A stretch of 64,000 bases of DNA from Nocardioides faecalis (GCF_018388425.1 NZ_CP074406.1:2480001-2544000); one strand, 5' to 3'. Shown: positions 30,251 through 38,089, counted from the first letter of the stretch. The notes: generated from the sequence alone by a model not told the origin. A program made the numbers and translations.

Positions 30251-31444
30251 TCAGGAGCGTGCGACCCCGTCGCGGCGGGCCGCCTCGGCGACGGCCGCGG
30301 CGACCGCCGGTCCGACCCGCGGGTCGAACGGCGAGGGGATCACGTAGTCCTCGGAGAGGTCGTCGCCGACCAGTGCAGCGAGGGCGTCGGCGGCGGCCAC
30401 CTTCATGCCCTCCGTGATCGCGCTGGCGTGGGCGTCGAAGGCTCCGCGGAAGATCCCCGGGAAAGCGAGCACGTTGTTGATCTGGTTCGGGAAGTCGGAG
30501 CGGCCGGTGGCCACCACCCGGGCGTGCCGGTGCGCCACGTCGGGGTGCACCTCGGGGTTCGGGTTGGCCATCGCGAAGATGATCGCGTCGTCGGCCATGG
30601 TCGCCACCACGTCCTCGGGCACGGTGCCACCGGAGACACCGATGTAGACGTCGGCGCCCTCGAAGACGTCGGCGAGGGTGCCCCGACGCCCGCAGCGGTC
30701 GGCGGTCAGCTCGGCGAGGGCCTTCTTGGACGGCGTCAGGTCGTGCCGCTCCGAGCTCACCACGCCCTTGCGGTCGGTCACCGCGATGTCCTCGACGCCG
30801 GCGGCGAGCAGGATCCTGGCGATCGCGACACCGGCGGCACCGGCACCGGAGATCACCACGCGGGTGGACTCCGGGGCGCGCCCGGTGAGCCGCAGCGCGT
30901 TCACGAGGGCGGCGAGCGTCACCACCGCGGTGCCGTGCTGGTCGTCGTGGAAGACCGGGATGTCGAGGGCCTCCTTGAGGCGGTCCTCGATCTCGAAGCA
31001 GCGCGGGGCCGAGATGTCCTCGAGGTTGATCCCGCCGAAGCTCGGCGCGAGCCGGACCACGGTCTCGATGATCTCCTCGACGTCGGTGGTGGCCAGGCAG
31101 ATCGGCACCCCGTCCACGCCACCGAACTGCTTGAAGAGCACCGCCTTGCCCTCCATCACCGGCATCGCCGCGGCGGGGCCGATGTCGCCCAGTCCGAGCA
31201 CCGCGGTGCCGTCGGTCACGATGGCGACGGTGTTGGGCACCCACGTGTAGTGCCGGGTCAGGGACGGGTCGGCGGCGATGGCCTCGCAGACCTCGGCGAC
31301 ACCTGGCGTGTAGGCCAGCGACAGCTGGTCCTTCGTGCTGACGTCCGCGGTGGGTACGGTCGCCATCTTTCCGCCGAGGTGGAGGTCGAAGACGGGGTCT
31401 CCGGCGCGCGGGTGGGAGGAAGGGACTTCGATGGCCACGATCAT
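30251..31444 (-). CDS. NAD(P)-dependent malic enzyme
   Basis: Oxidative decarboxylation of malate to pyruvate, linking the citric acid cycle to lipid synthesis. The short bacterial form of 397 residues: YTPGVAEVC with the catalytic tyrosine, MEGKAVLFKQFGG with the catalytic lysine, the metal-binding LEDISAPRCFEIE and FHDDQHGTA, then a Rossmann VISGAGAAGVAIARIL. I chose the ATG at 31442-31444 (GGGAA six bases upstream); an in-frame GTG lies 12 bases further up. Cofactor preference not readable. The Kgd/malic enzyme/desaturase neighbourhood is metabolic but not one operon. Confidence 0.92.
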   Translation of the reverse strand: MIVAIEVPSSHPRAGDPVFDLHLGGKMATVPTADVSTKDQLSLAYTPGVAEVCEAIAADPSLTRHYTWVPNTVAIVTDGTAVLGLGDIGPAAAMPVMEGKAVLFKQFGGVDGVPICLATTDVEEIIETVVRLAPSFGGINLEDISAPRCFEIEDRLKEALDIPVFHDDQHGTAVVTLAALVNALRLTGRAPESTRVVISGAGAAGVAIARILLAAGVEDIAVTDRKGVVSSERHDLTPSKKALAELTADRCGRRGTLADVFEGADVYIGVSGGTVPEDVVATMADDAIIFAMANPNPEVHPDVAHRHARVVATGRSDFPNQINNVLAFPGIFRGAFDAHASAITEGMKVAAADALAALVGDDLSEDYVIPSPFDPRVGPAVAAAVAEAARRDGVARS

Positions 31445-31534
31445 CGATGTTCCCACACGGCAGCGCAGGGCTACGCACCACCCGGGCCATGGGACCCAGG
31501 ACGCAGAGACAGGCTCGCTGCGGCGTCCGGGGGC

Positions 31535-31894
31535 TCAGTCCTGGGTCCGCCGGCGACGCAGCAGCGCGGGACGCGGCGCGATCCGCAGCCGGGCCACGGC
31601 CCACACGTCGTGCTCCGCGATCACGCCCCAGCGGGTCGAGTCGGTGCTCCGCGCGGGGTTGTCTCCGAGCAGCCACCATCCGCCGGGCCGACGCTCGGCG
31701 GCCCGCTTGACGGCCACCGTCCCATCAGGCAGTCGCGCCACCACCACGTGCCCGGCCCGGACCGGCGTCCCGTAGGTGACGAGGAGGCGGTCACCGGACC
31801 TCAGCGTCGGGTACATCGAGTCGCCTCGGACGATCGCGGCACCGAGCCTGCGCGGCCGCCTGCCGGAACGGCCCTGCGCCACGTGCTCGCCCAT
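31535..31894 (-). CDS. sodX: Nickel-type superoxide dismutase maturation protease
   Basis: Small S26 signal-peptidase-like enzyme that cuts the leader from the Ni-SOD precursor to free its N-terminal histidine. 119 residues with the catalytic serine in RGDSMYPTL (about residue 26) and the general-base lysine in VAVKRA (about 64); the end of the fold has LLGDNPARSTDSR-like residues of the S26 GDN box. No membrane anchor. ATG at 31892-31894, no ribosome-binding site but GACACT seven bases upstream. Divergent from sodN, 57 bases apart, the arrangement known from Streptomyces and cyanobacteria. Confidence 0.93.
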   Translation of the reverse strand: MGEHVAQGRSGRRPRRLGAAIVRGDSMYPTLRSGDRLLVTYGTPVRAGHVVVARLPDGTVAVKRAAERRPGGWWLLGDNPARSTDSTRWGVIAEHDVWAVARLRIAPRPALLRRRRTQD

Positions 31895-31951
31895 GGCGAG
31901 TAGTGTCGCAGGCGCACCTTTCTTACCGACGAAAGACAGGAGAGGACCCAC
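31895..31951. promoter_or_regulatory. Divergent sodX/sodN promoter region
   Basis: 57 bases. For sodX: GACACT (31902-31907, minus). For sodN: CTTTC-N8-GAAAG inverted repeat (31918-31935) just before the AGGAGAGGA ribosome-binding site, possible leader hairpin. No nickel-regulator box could be assigned with confidence. Confidence 0.4.
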
Positions 31952-32362
31952 ATGTTCTCGCGTCTCATCTCTCGCGTGGTCGCCCCGACCATCGAGGTCT
32001 CTGCGCACTGCGACCTGCCCTGCGGCATCTACGACCCGGCTCAGGCCCGGATCGAGGCCGAGTCGATCAAGGCGATCATCGCCAAGGTCGCCGACAACGA
32101 CGACCCGGACTTCCGCACCCGTGCCGTGCTCATCAAGGAGCAGCGCTCCGAGCTGGTCAAGCACCACCTGTGGGTGCTGTGGACCGACTACTTCAAGCCG
32201 CCGCACTTCGAGAAGTACCCGCAGCTGCACACGCTGTTCAACGACGCCACGAAGCTGGCCGGTGCCACCGGCACCAAGGGCAACCTCGACGCTGCGAAGG
32301 CCGACGAGCTCCTCGCGAAGATCGACGAGATCGCCGAGATCTTCTGGGAGACCAAGAAGTGA
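31952..32362 (+). CDS. sodN: Nickel superoxide dismutase
   Basis: Cytoplasmic homohexameric enzyme that dismutates superoxide. 136 residues: an 18-residue leader, then HCDLPCGIYDPAQARIEAES, the nickel hook with the ligands H19, C20 and C24 that become H1, C2 and C6 after cleavage by SodX. The rest is the four-helix bundle ending IFWETKK. ATG at 31952 has AGGAGAGGA upstream. Ended by a strong intrinsic terminator at 32457. No Fe/Mn SOD gene is seen in the window. Confidence 0.98.
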   Translation: MFSRLISRVVAPTIEVSAHCDLPCGIYDPAQARIEAESIKAIIAKVADNDDPDFRTRAVLIKEQRSELVKHHLWVLWTDYFKPPHFEKYPQLHTLFNDATKLAGATGTKGNLDAAKADELLAKIDEIAEIFWETKK

Positions 32363-32456
32363 GCCTGAGCCCCGAGCCTGCTCGGGGCAGGGACGGGACC
32401 CCCTCGGGCGCGTAGCCCTCTGGGTCCGACCCCCGAGGACCTAGGTCCCGACTCCG

Positions 32457-32497
32457 CCGACCGTGCATCCAATTCGGGTGCACGGTCGGGTGTTTTT
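32457..32497 (+). terminator. Intrinsic terminator of sodN
   Basis: Hairpin with arms CCGACCGTGCA (32457-32467) and TGCACGGTCGG (32479-32489), extended inward by G-U tolerant pairs, then GTGTTTTT. Classic rho-independent terminator. Confidence 0.88.
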
Positions 32498-32533
32498 GCC
32501 GGTGTCCTAGGTCACATCGAGGCCGATCGGCCC

Positions 32534-32567
32534 TACGGTGGGCGGCGGACCGGGCCCAATGGCCCGG
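32534..32567 (+). promoter_or_regulatory. Promoter and GC hairpin leader of the first lysine-rich secreted protein
   Basis: TACGGT (-10, 32534-32539) followed ten bases later by hairpin CCGGGCC-CAAT-GGCCCGG and then CAGAC. The same layout (-10, hairpin, CAGAC, GAGGGA, GAGGGAGA) precedes the second paralogue at 33594, so promoter and leader were duplicated with the gene. Confidence 0.5.
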
Positions 32568-32639
32568 CGCAGACACCGACTCGACGCCCCCGAGGGAGAC
32601 CGGGGCGACGGGATGGTCCAACCGGAGGGAGACCGCGCG

Positions 32640-33437
32640 ATGCACCGCGCCCTGTTCAAGATCATCGTCGGCCTGGCCGTCGCCCTGGGATTGACCCTGG
32701 CAGCCACGCCGGGAGCCACCGCCGCACCGGCGGCACCCGCGCAGGCCGCCGCCGCACCGGACTGCACCGCCGCGCAGAACGCCTACAACCAGTCCGCGAG
32801 GTCGCACACCGCCGCCGTCAAGGCCGCCAAGAGCGCCCAGACCAAGCTCAAGAAGCTCAAGAAGAAGCTCAAGAAGGCCAAGGTCAGCCACAAGAAGGCG
32901 AAGTCCAAGAAGGCCAAGAAGGCCAAGGCGAAGAAGGTCAAGAAGCTGCGCAAGCAGGTGACCAAGGCGCGCTCGGACCGGGACGCACGGACGAAGTACG
33001 CCCAGCGCACCGCGGTCACCCGCAACTACAGCGCCGGCGCTCTGCAGCGCTGCCGCAGCGGCGCACCCGCGACGGGCAAGGACAGCCCGATCCAGGCCCT
33101 GTGCGACGCCGGCCTGCCGCAGCAGGTCTGTGACGAGCTCGCCAAGCTGGTCCCCGGCGGCTCCTCGGCGAGCCCGATCGGGGCGCTGTGCGCGCAGGCT
33201 CCGCAGGCCAAGCCGCTGTGCGACCTGCTCGGCGGCCAGGTGCCGGCCGACTTCGACCCCGCCGACCTGCTCGAGGTGCTGCAGACCGTGCTGGGCACCA
33301 TCGGCCTGGGCGACCTGCTCGGCCAGCTGCCGGGCGGCGCCGGCGGCCTGGGCGACCTGCTCCCCGAGACCGGGCTGACCGACCTGCTCGACGCGCTCGG
33401 TCTCAGCGCCCTGCTGGGCGGCCTGCCCGGCAGGTAG
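32640..33437 (+). CDS. Secreted lysine-rich helical protein, paralogue 1
   Basis: 265 residues. Sec signal peptide: MHRALFK then a hydrophobic core and cleavage after ATAAPA-type residues (about 27-40). The mature part has a Cys, then about 60 residues of very basic helix made of LKKLKKK/AKKAK repeats (a predicted single helix or coiled coil), another Cys, and a C-terminal half with Cys-containing turns and GLGDLLGQLPGG-like leucine/glycine repeats. Not a family I recognise. GGAGGGAG precedes the ATG at 32640. The next gene is a paralogue. A polyanion- or wall-binding role is possible but only guessed from charge. Confidence 0.75.
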   Translation: MHRALFKIIVGLAVALGLTLAATPGATAAPAAPAQAAAAPDCTAAQNAYNQSARSHTAAVKAAKSAQTKLKKLKKKLKKAKVSHKKAKSKKAKKAKAKKVKKLRKQVTKARSDRDARTKYAQRTAVTRNYSAGALQRCRSGAPATGKDSPIQALCDAGLPQQVCDELAKLVPGGSSASPIGALCAQAPQAKPLCDLLGGQVPADFDPADLLEVLQTVLGTIGLGDLLGQLPGGAGGLGDLLPETGLTDLLDALGLSALLGGLPGR

Positions 33438-33473
33438 AGGAGCCCAGCGGTCAGGACACGACCTCCCTCACGG

Positions 33474-33511
33474 GCCCGCGGGACACGATCCCGCGGGCCT
33501 GTACCTTTTTC
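33474..33511 (+). terminator. Intrinsic terminator after paralogue 1
   Basis: Arms GGCCCGCGGGA (33474-33484) and TCCCGCGGGCC (33490-33500), perfect, followed by TGTACC and a five-T run. Confidence 0.88.
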
Positions 33512-33593
33512 GGACGATCAGGACAGGGACCTGGGGCCCGGGTGGGGCATGCCCGATTCCCGGAATTCGTGGCGAGGGTCCACCAAGGTCCCT

Positions 33594-33631
33594 TAGGGTG
33601 TGCGCCGAGCCGGGCCCCCCATGAGCCCGGC
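33594..33631 (+). promoter_or_regulatory. Promoter and GC hairpin leader of the second lysine-rich secreted protein
   Basis: TAGGGT (-10, 33594-33599), then hairpin GCCGGG...CCCGGC (33609-33614 with 33626-33631; a run of six C in the loop) and AGAC. Parallel to the leader at 32534. Confidence 0.5.
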
Positions 33632-33702
33632 AGACGTTCCCGGTCGTCGCTCGGAGGGACACTGACGGCGGCCGGCATTCCCGAGGGAGAACCACTTCAG
33701 TG

Positions 33703-34311
33703 ATGCATCGCGCCCTTCTCAAGATCGTCCTGGGCATCGCCGTCGCCCTGGGCCTCACGCTGACCGCCGCGCCCGTGGCCACGGCCGCACCGGCGCCCGC
33801 GCGTGAGGTCAGCGCCCGCGCAGCCGAGGACTGCACGGTGCAGGCGTCGGCGGTCGGCCTGGCCAAGACGACCTACACCGCCTCGCACAGCAAGCTCAAG
33901 AACCTCAAGGCCAAGAAGGCCAAGCTCAAGAAGCTGCTGAAGAAGGCCACGAAGGCCCAGTCCGTCAAGAAGACCCAGAAGGCGAAGCGCAAGGCCGCCA
34001 AGAAGGTCACCCACTACAAGAAGCGCATCAAGGGCACCGACAAGCAGATCCGCAAGGCCCGTGCCACGAAGACCACGGCCGTCCGTTCGGTGAGCGCCAC
34101 CCAGTCGGCCTACCGGGCCTGCCAGGCGGGCGACAGCGCGGTGCCCGGTCCGATCGCGGCCGGCGCCAACCCGCTCGACTTCCTCGGCGAGGTGCTCGAC
34201 AGCCTCGGCTTGGGCTACCTGGTCAAGATCCTGGGACTGGACGCGGTGCTCAAGCTGCCGGGCCTGCAGGACCTGCTGCGGCTCCTGGGCCTGGGCCCGA
34301 TCCTGGACTGA
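33703..34311 (+). CDS. Secreted lysine-rich helical protein, paralogue 2
   Basis: 202 residues. Signal peptide nearly the same as paralogue 1 (MHRALLKI, then AVALGLTL), cleavage near ATAAPA. The mature chain has a Cys, then a basic helix of KLKNLKAKKAKLKKLLKK-type sequence from about 60 to 115, a second Cys before AGDSAV, and a leucine-rich C terminus (GLQDLLRLLGLGPILD). The two cysteines flank the helix as in paralogue 1 and may pair. ATG at 33703 follows GAGGGAGA. Own promoter and terminators on both sides, so the pair is two transcripts. Function unknown. Confidence 0.75.
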   Translation: MHRALLKIVLGIAVALGLTLTAAPVATAAPAPAREVSARAAEDCTVQASAVGLAKTTYTASHSKLKNLKAKKAKLKKLLKKATKAQSVKKTQKAKRKAAKKVTHYKKRIKGTDKQIRKARATKTTAVRSVSATQSAYRACQAGDSAVPGPIAAGANPLDFLGEVLDSLGLGYLVKILGLDAVLKLPGLQDLLRLLGLGPILD

Positions 34312-34323
34312 GCCTGCTGCGTG

Positions 34324-34361
34324 GCGACGGCCGCGCTCCCGCACGGGGGCGCGGCCGTTGC
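34324..34361 (+). terminator. Terminator after paralogue 2
   Basis: Inverted repeat GCGACGGCCGCGC..GCGCGGCCGTTGC with one mismatch, an inner CCC/GGG pair and a GCAC loop. No T run. Confidence 0.65.
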
Positions 34362-34437
34362 CGTAGGCTCTTCGCGATCGCGCGGCCCACGCCCGTCACA
34401 CCACCCGTCACACCAGCAGATCCCGCGGAGGAACGGT

Positions 34438-34887
34438 ATGTCCGAGCCGAGCAGCGTCGTCTCCCTCAACGTCGTCCGAGGTGGCCCGAGCGTGTCGCCG
34501 ACCGAGAAGGACCTCGCCGACGAGGTGGAGCTGCGGCTTCCTGCGGACGGTGCCTACGCCTCGGTGCTGCGCACCCTGACCGCCGGGCTGGCCGCACGGC
34601 TCGACCTGACCCTCGACGACATCGAGGACCTGCGCATCGCCGTCTCCGAGGCCGCCGCGATGGTCCTGGAGCAGGCCGACGACGACGCCGTCCTCGACTG
34701 CACCTTCCGGCTCAGCGCCGGCGAGCTCGCCTTGACCATCGCGACCACCGCGACCGAGCCCGAGGACCCGGACTACGAGAGCTTCGGCTGGCAGGTGCTG
34801 GCGACGCTGACGGCCGAGGCCGCCATCGACACCACGCCCGACAGCTACGCCGTGCGGCTCACCGTCCGCTCCTCCGTAGAGTCATGA
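34438..34887 (+). CDS. RsbW/UsfX-type anti-sigma factor (HATPase fold)
   Basis: Cytoplasmic serine-kinase-like protein that holds the SigB/SigF-type sigma factor encoded next to it. 149 residues: an N-terminal extension of about 30, then a GHKL ATPase fold with a degenerate N box ISEAAAMV (the usual asparagine is missing) and late GWQVLATL. Kinase activity is therefore in doubt. GGAGGAA before the ATG at 34438; the stop overlaps the sigma start by ATGA. Upstream lies a 12-base direct repeat cccgtcacacca (34392-34415). No anti-anti-sigma gene (RsbV) is next to it. Confidence 0.85.
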   Translation: MSEPSSVVSLNVVRGGPSVSPTEKDLADEVELRLPADGAYASVLRTLTAGLAARLDLTLDDIEDLRIAVSEAAAMVLEQADDDAVLDCTFRLSAGELALTIATTATEPEDPDYESFGWQVLATLTAEAAIDTTPDSYAVRLTVRSSVES

Positions 34888-35714
34888 ACTCCGACCCGGT
34901 ATCGGAGACCGCCGGCGGAGCGCCCGGCACCGCACGCTCCGCGGCGGTGGAGGCGACCCGGCGGCGCAGCGCCGAGCTGTTCGGCGTGCTGCGCGACGAG
35001 TCCGCCTCGCAGGCCGAGCGCGACGTCGCCCGCGACGACCTGGTGCACCTGCACCTGCCCCTGGTCGAGCACTGCGCCCGCCGGTTCCGCAACCGCGGCG
35101 AGCCCTACGAGGACCTCGTCCAGGTGGGCACCATCGGACTGATCAAGTCCGTCGACCGCTTCGACACCGACCGCGGGGTCGAGTTCTCGACCTACGCGAC
35201 CCCGACCATCATCGGCGAGATCAAGCGCTACTTCCGCGACAAGGGCTGGGCCATCCGGGTGCCCCGCCGGCTCCAAGAGCTTCGCATGCAGATCACTGCC
35301 AGCACCGCCGAGCTGACCCAGAGCCTCGGCCGCTCCCCCACCCCCCGCGAGCTCGCCGAGGCGATCGGGTGCTCGGTGGAGGACGTCGTGGAGGGCCTGG
35401 AGTCCAGCAACGCCTACGCCACGCTGTCGTTGGACGCCACCGACGACGACTCCGACCGCGGCGGCGGGCAGAGCATGCTCGACGCCATCGGCATCGACGA
35501 CGAGGCGCTCGAGCACGTCGAGATCCGCGAGTCGGTCAAGCCGCTGCTGGAGAACCTGCCGCCGCGCGAGAAGCGCATCCTGCTGCTGCGCTTCTTCAAG
35601 AACATGACCCAGTCGCAGATCGCCGAGGAGATCGGCGTCTCCCAGATGCACGTCTCGCGGCTGCTCAGCCGCACCCTCGAGCAGCTCCGGCAGTCACTGG
35701 AGGCAGAGGCCTGA
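34884..35714 (+). CDS. SigB/SigF/SigG-type alternative sigma factor
   Basis: 276 residues with sigma regions 2 to 4: region 2 (EDLVQVGTIGLIKSVDRFD, about 75-95), region 3 and region 4 helix-turn-helix (MTQSQIAEEIGVSQMHVSRLLSR, near 235-258). It lacks region 1.1, as stress and development sigma factors of this group do. Coupled to the anti-sigma gene by ATGA, the rsbW-sigF order known from Streptomyces and Mycobacterium. Likely general-stress or cell-envelope role; which of SigB, SigF or SigG is the nearest relative cannot be fixed by eye. Confidence 0.92.
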   Translation: MNSDPVSETAGGAPGTARSAAVEATRRRSAELFGVLRDESASQAERDVARDDLVHLHLPLVEHCARRFRNRGEPYEDLVQVGTIGLIKSVDRFDTDRGVEFSTYATPTIIGEIKRYFRDKGWAIRVPRRLQELRMQITASTAELTQSLGRSPTPRELAEAIGCSVEDVVEGLESSNAYATLSLDATDDDSDRGGGQSMLDAIGIDDEALEHVEIRESVKPLLENLPPREKRILLLRFFKNMTQSQIAEEIGVSQMHVSRLLSRTLEQLRQSLEAEA

Positions 35715-35717
35715 GCC

Positions 35718-36101
35718 TCAGCGCTCGAGGGCCTCGATCGTGTCGCGGTGCAGCATCCCCGCCAGGACGACCAGCGCCGTCACCAGCAGCGCGATGGCCA
35801 GCACGGCGTGCTCCCTGACGTTCCAGGCCAGGCCGAGCGAGATCAGCTGAGTGAGCAGCACGGGGCCGCGGGTCCAGGACAGGCGCTGGCGCAGCCCCCA
35901 CCCCGCGGCGAGCAGCAGCACGCCGTACGCCGCGAGGAACCCGGCCGTGGACAGACCGAGCCCGAGGCGGGCGGAGCTCACGCTCGCCAGCTCCAGGACC
36001 GACAGCAGGACCAGCGTGAGACCCTGGACTGCCACGAGGGAGGCCGCTACGGTCAGAGGAGGCGGGTTGCCCGCCGGGTCGTTCGCAGGGCTATCGGTCA
36101 C
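35718..36101 (-). CDS. Small integral membrane protein, four helices
   Basis: 127 residues with four predicted membrane helices (about 14-36, 45-67, 77-93, 98-118) and a short hydrophilic N terminus. Not a recognised family beyond conserved actinobacterial membrane proteins of this size. GTG at 36099-36101 lies six bases after TACGCT on the minus strand, so probably leaderless. Convergent with the sigma gene, three bases apart, and divergent from whiB1. Confidence 0.75.
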   Translation of the reverse strand: MTDSPANDPAGNPPPLTVAASLVAVQGLTLVLLSVLELASVSSARLGLGLSTAGFLAAYGVLLLAAGWGLRQRLSWTRGPVLLTQLISLGLAWNVREHAVLAIALLVTALVVLAGMLHRDTIEALER

Positions 36102-36146
36102 CGCTCCAGCGTAGTCAGGAGCACCGGCGTGTGCCCAGGCGACATC

Positions 36147-36233
36147 TTTGTGACACAAACGACCAAGGGATTCGCTTGATATGTGAACGATTCCTTGGAA
36201 ACCTAGCAGAAGCGCGATCGTGAAGCCGTTCAC
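36147..36233. promoter_or_regulatory. whiB1 upstream region with palindromes
   Basis: The 197 bases before whiB1 are lower in GC than the surroundings and hold TTTGTG-A-CACAAA (36147-36159) and GTGAA-GCCG-TTCAC (36220-36233), both perfect, plus TTCC-TT-GGAA (36191-36200). In mycobacteria whiB1 is under CRP control at TGTGA-N6-TCACA sites; the second palindrome is only partly like it. Confidence 0.4.
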
Positions 36234-36298
36234 TTTTGCGGTCTCACGCGTGCCCTCAGCCGGGCCCCTTGCCACGTAGGAAAGAAGGCACCTCCCCC

Positions 36299-36553
36299 AT
36301 GGATTGGCGACACCGTTCCGCATGCCTCGACGAGGATCCGGAGCTGTTCTTCCCGATCGGCAACACCGGCCCCGCCATCCTCCAGATCGAGGAGGCGAAG
36401 GCGGTGTGCCGGCGATGCGACGTACGCGAGCAGTGTCTCGCGTGGGCCCTCGAGGCGGGCCAGGACCACGGCGTGTGGGGTGGCCTCAGCGAGGACGAGC
36501 GACGTGCGCTGAAGCGCCGCAACGCCCGGGCCCGGGTCCGGACCCCCGTCTGA
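36299..36553 (+). CDS. whiB1: WhiB1-type Fe-S transcription regulator
   Basis: 84 residues binding a [4Fe-4S] cluster through C9, C37, C40 and C46, with the G(V/I)WGG turn (GVWGG) and a basic C-terminal tail EDERRALKRRNARARVRT that contacts DNA. Nearly superimposable on WhiB1 of M. tuberculosis in length and sequence; that protein is essential, NO-sensitive and binds the primary sigma factor SigA. ATG at 36299 with AGAAGG upstream. Ends in a strong terminator. The neighbour pdtaS on the other strand is the usual partner gene in actinobacteria. Confidence 0.97.
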   Translation: MDWRHRSACLDEDPELFFPIGNTGPAILQIEEAKAVCRRCDVREQCLAWALEAGQDHGVWGGLSEDERRALKRRNARARVRTPV

Positions 36554-36569
36554 CCGAATCGTTCCGAAC

Positions 36570-36604
36570 GCCCGGGCCGCACGAGCGGTCCGGGCTTTTC
36601 TTCT
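36570..36604 (+). terminator. Intrinsic terminator of whiB1
   Basis: Arms GCCCGGGCCGC (36570-36580) and GCGGTCCGGGC (36585-36595), one G-U pair, then TTTTCTTCT. The converging pdtaS stop at 36611 is just beyond. Confidence 0.88.
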
Positions 36605-36610
36605 GCCGGC

Positions 36611-38089
36611 TCACTCGACGGGGATGCTGATCCCCGCCCGCGTCCCGCCGTCGGGGCCGCGGCCGAGGGTGAGGTGACCGCCCAGCTCGGACTCCACGAG
36701 AGTCCGCACGATCGACAGCCCCAGGCTCGTGGCGTTGTCGAGGTCGAAGCCCTCGGGCAGTCCTCGGCCGTCGTCGGCCACGGTCACCTCCAGGACGGCA
36801 CCGTGCCGCTGCGCGTGCAGCGTGATCCGGCCCGAGGCGCCTGCCTCGAAACCGTGCTCGGCGGCGTTCTGCATCAGCTCCATCACCACCATCGCCAGCG
36901 GAGTGGCGACCTCCGAGTCGAGCACCCCGAAGCTGCCCTCGCGCCGGACCTGGACCTGCGCGGTGGTCGACCCGACGTCGGTGACGAGCCGGGTGAGCCG
37001 GTCGGCGATGTCGTCGAAGGCCACCGACTCCTCGACGGCCTGGCTCAAGGTCTCGTGAACGATCGCGATCGACCCCACGCGCCGTACCGCCTCCTCGAGC
37101 GCGGCCACGGCCTCCGGTGAGCCGATCCGGCGTGCCTGCAGCCGCAGCAGCGCCGCCACCGTCTGCAGGTTGTTCTTCACCCGGTGGTGGATCTCTCGGA
37201 TGGTGGCGTCCTTGGTGATCAGCTCCCGGTCGCGCCGGCGCAGGTCGGTGACGTCGCGCAGCAGGATGATGCCGCCGATGTGCTCGCCCTTCGGCCGCAG
37301 CGGGATGGCGCGCACGATGAGCGAGACGTCGTCCCCGGGTCCCCCACCGGAGCCGAGCTCGGTGTCGCGGTGCGCCCGGCCACCGAGCACCGCGCTGAGG
37401 GTCTCCTCGTCCGGGCGCCGCTTGGGCGGGACGAGCTCGCGGGTCAGGTCGGCGAGCAGGTGGCCGGTCAGGTCCCCGGTCAGCCCGAGCTTGCGGTAGA
37501 CCGACAGGCCGTTCGGGCTGGCGAACACGACCCGGCCGTCGGCGTCCACCCGCAGGAAGCCGTCGCCCACGCGGGGTGAGTCGGCGTGGTCGCTGCGCTG
37601 ACCCTCACTCGGGAAGAGGCCGAGGGCGATCATGTTCGCCAGGTCGCTGGCCGCCTGCAGGTAGTTGATCTCCAGCAGGCTCGGCGTGCGCACCCCGAGC
37701 AGGTTGGTGTTGCGGCTGATCACCGCGATCACCCGGCCCTCACGGCGCACCGGGATCGCCTCCACCCGCACCGGCACCTCGTCGCGCCACTCCGGGTCGC
37801 CCTCGCGCGCGATCCGGCCGACCTCGTAGGCGGTGTCCACGAGGGGGCGCCGGCCACGAGGCAGGTGGGTGCCGACGATGTCGTCGACGTAGGCCGTGGG
37901 CCCCGTCGTGGGCCGCATCTGGTCCCCGGCCCAGAAGCCGGTGCCGTCCCGGGCCGGGAGCCACAGCACCAGGTCGGCGAAGGAGAGGTCGGCGATCACC
38001 TGCCAGTCCGCCTGGATCAGCTGGAGCCAGGCGATGTCGGCGGCGTCGAGGTCGGTGTGGCGGCGCGCGATCGCGGACAGGGAGGGCAC
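36611..38089 (-). CDS. pdtaS: PdtaS-type sensor histidine kinase
   Basis: Cytosolic sensor kinase of the PdtaS-PdtaR system, whose output in mycobacteria is an ANTAR-domain RNA-binding antiterminator. 492 residues: GAF domain (about 1-150), PAS domain (about 180-290), HisKA_2 phospho-acceptor EIHHRVKNNLQTVAALLR (about 310) and a HATPase with MQNAAEHGF, DDGRGLP and LGLSIVRTL. GTG at 38087-38089 has TAGGTT seven bases upstream and no ribosome-binding site. Partner PdtaR is not in the window. In M. tuberculosis pdtaS (Rv3220c) sits beside whiB1 as here. Confidence 0.93.
   Translation of the reverse strand: MPSLSAIARRHTDLDAADIAWLQLIQADWQVIADLSFADLVLWLPARDGTGFWAGDQMRPTTGPTAYVDDIVGTHLPRGRRPLVDTAYEVGRIAREGDPEWRDEVPVRVEAIPVRREGRVIAVISRNTNLLGVRTPSLLEINYLQAASDLANMIALGLFPSEGQRSDHADSPRVGDGFLRVDADGRVVFASPNGLSVYRKLGLTGDLTGHLLADLTRELVPPKRRPDEETLSAVLGGRAHRDTELGSGGGPGDDVSLIVRAIPLRPKGEHIGGIILLRDVTDLRRRDRELITKDATIREIHHRVKNNLQTVAALLRLQARRIGSPEAVAALEEAVRRVGSIAIVHETLSQAVEESVAFDDIADRLTRLVTDVGSTTAQVQVRREGSFGVLDSEVATPLAMVVMELMQNAAEHGFEAGASGRITLHAQRHGAVLEVTVADDGRGLPEGFDLDNATSLGLSIVRTLVESELGGHLTLGRGPDGGTRAGISIPVE

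Noticed and set aside
32534-33631. c-di-AMP (ydaO) riboswitch or 6C RNA in the two lysine-rich protein leaders
   Set aside because: The conserved ydaO core is absent, and only one of the two hairpins has a C-run loop, so neither known motif fits; left as an unnamed paired leader.
36147-36156. ECF41 -35 element (TGTCACA on the minus strand) upstream of whiB1
   Set aside because: No CGTC follows at 16 bases; the match is part of the TTTGTG-A-CACAAA palindrome.
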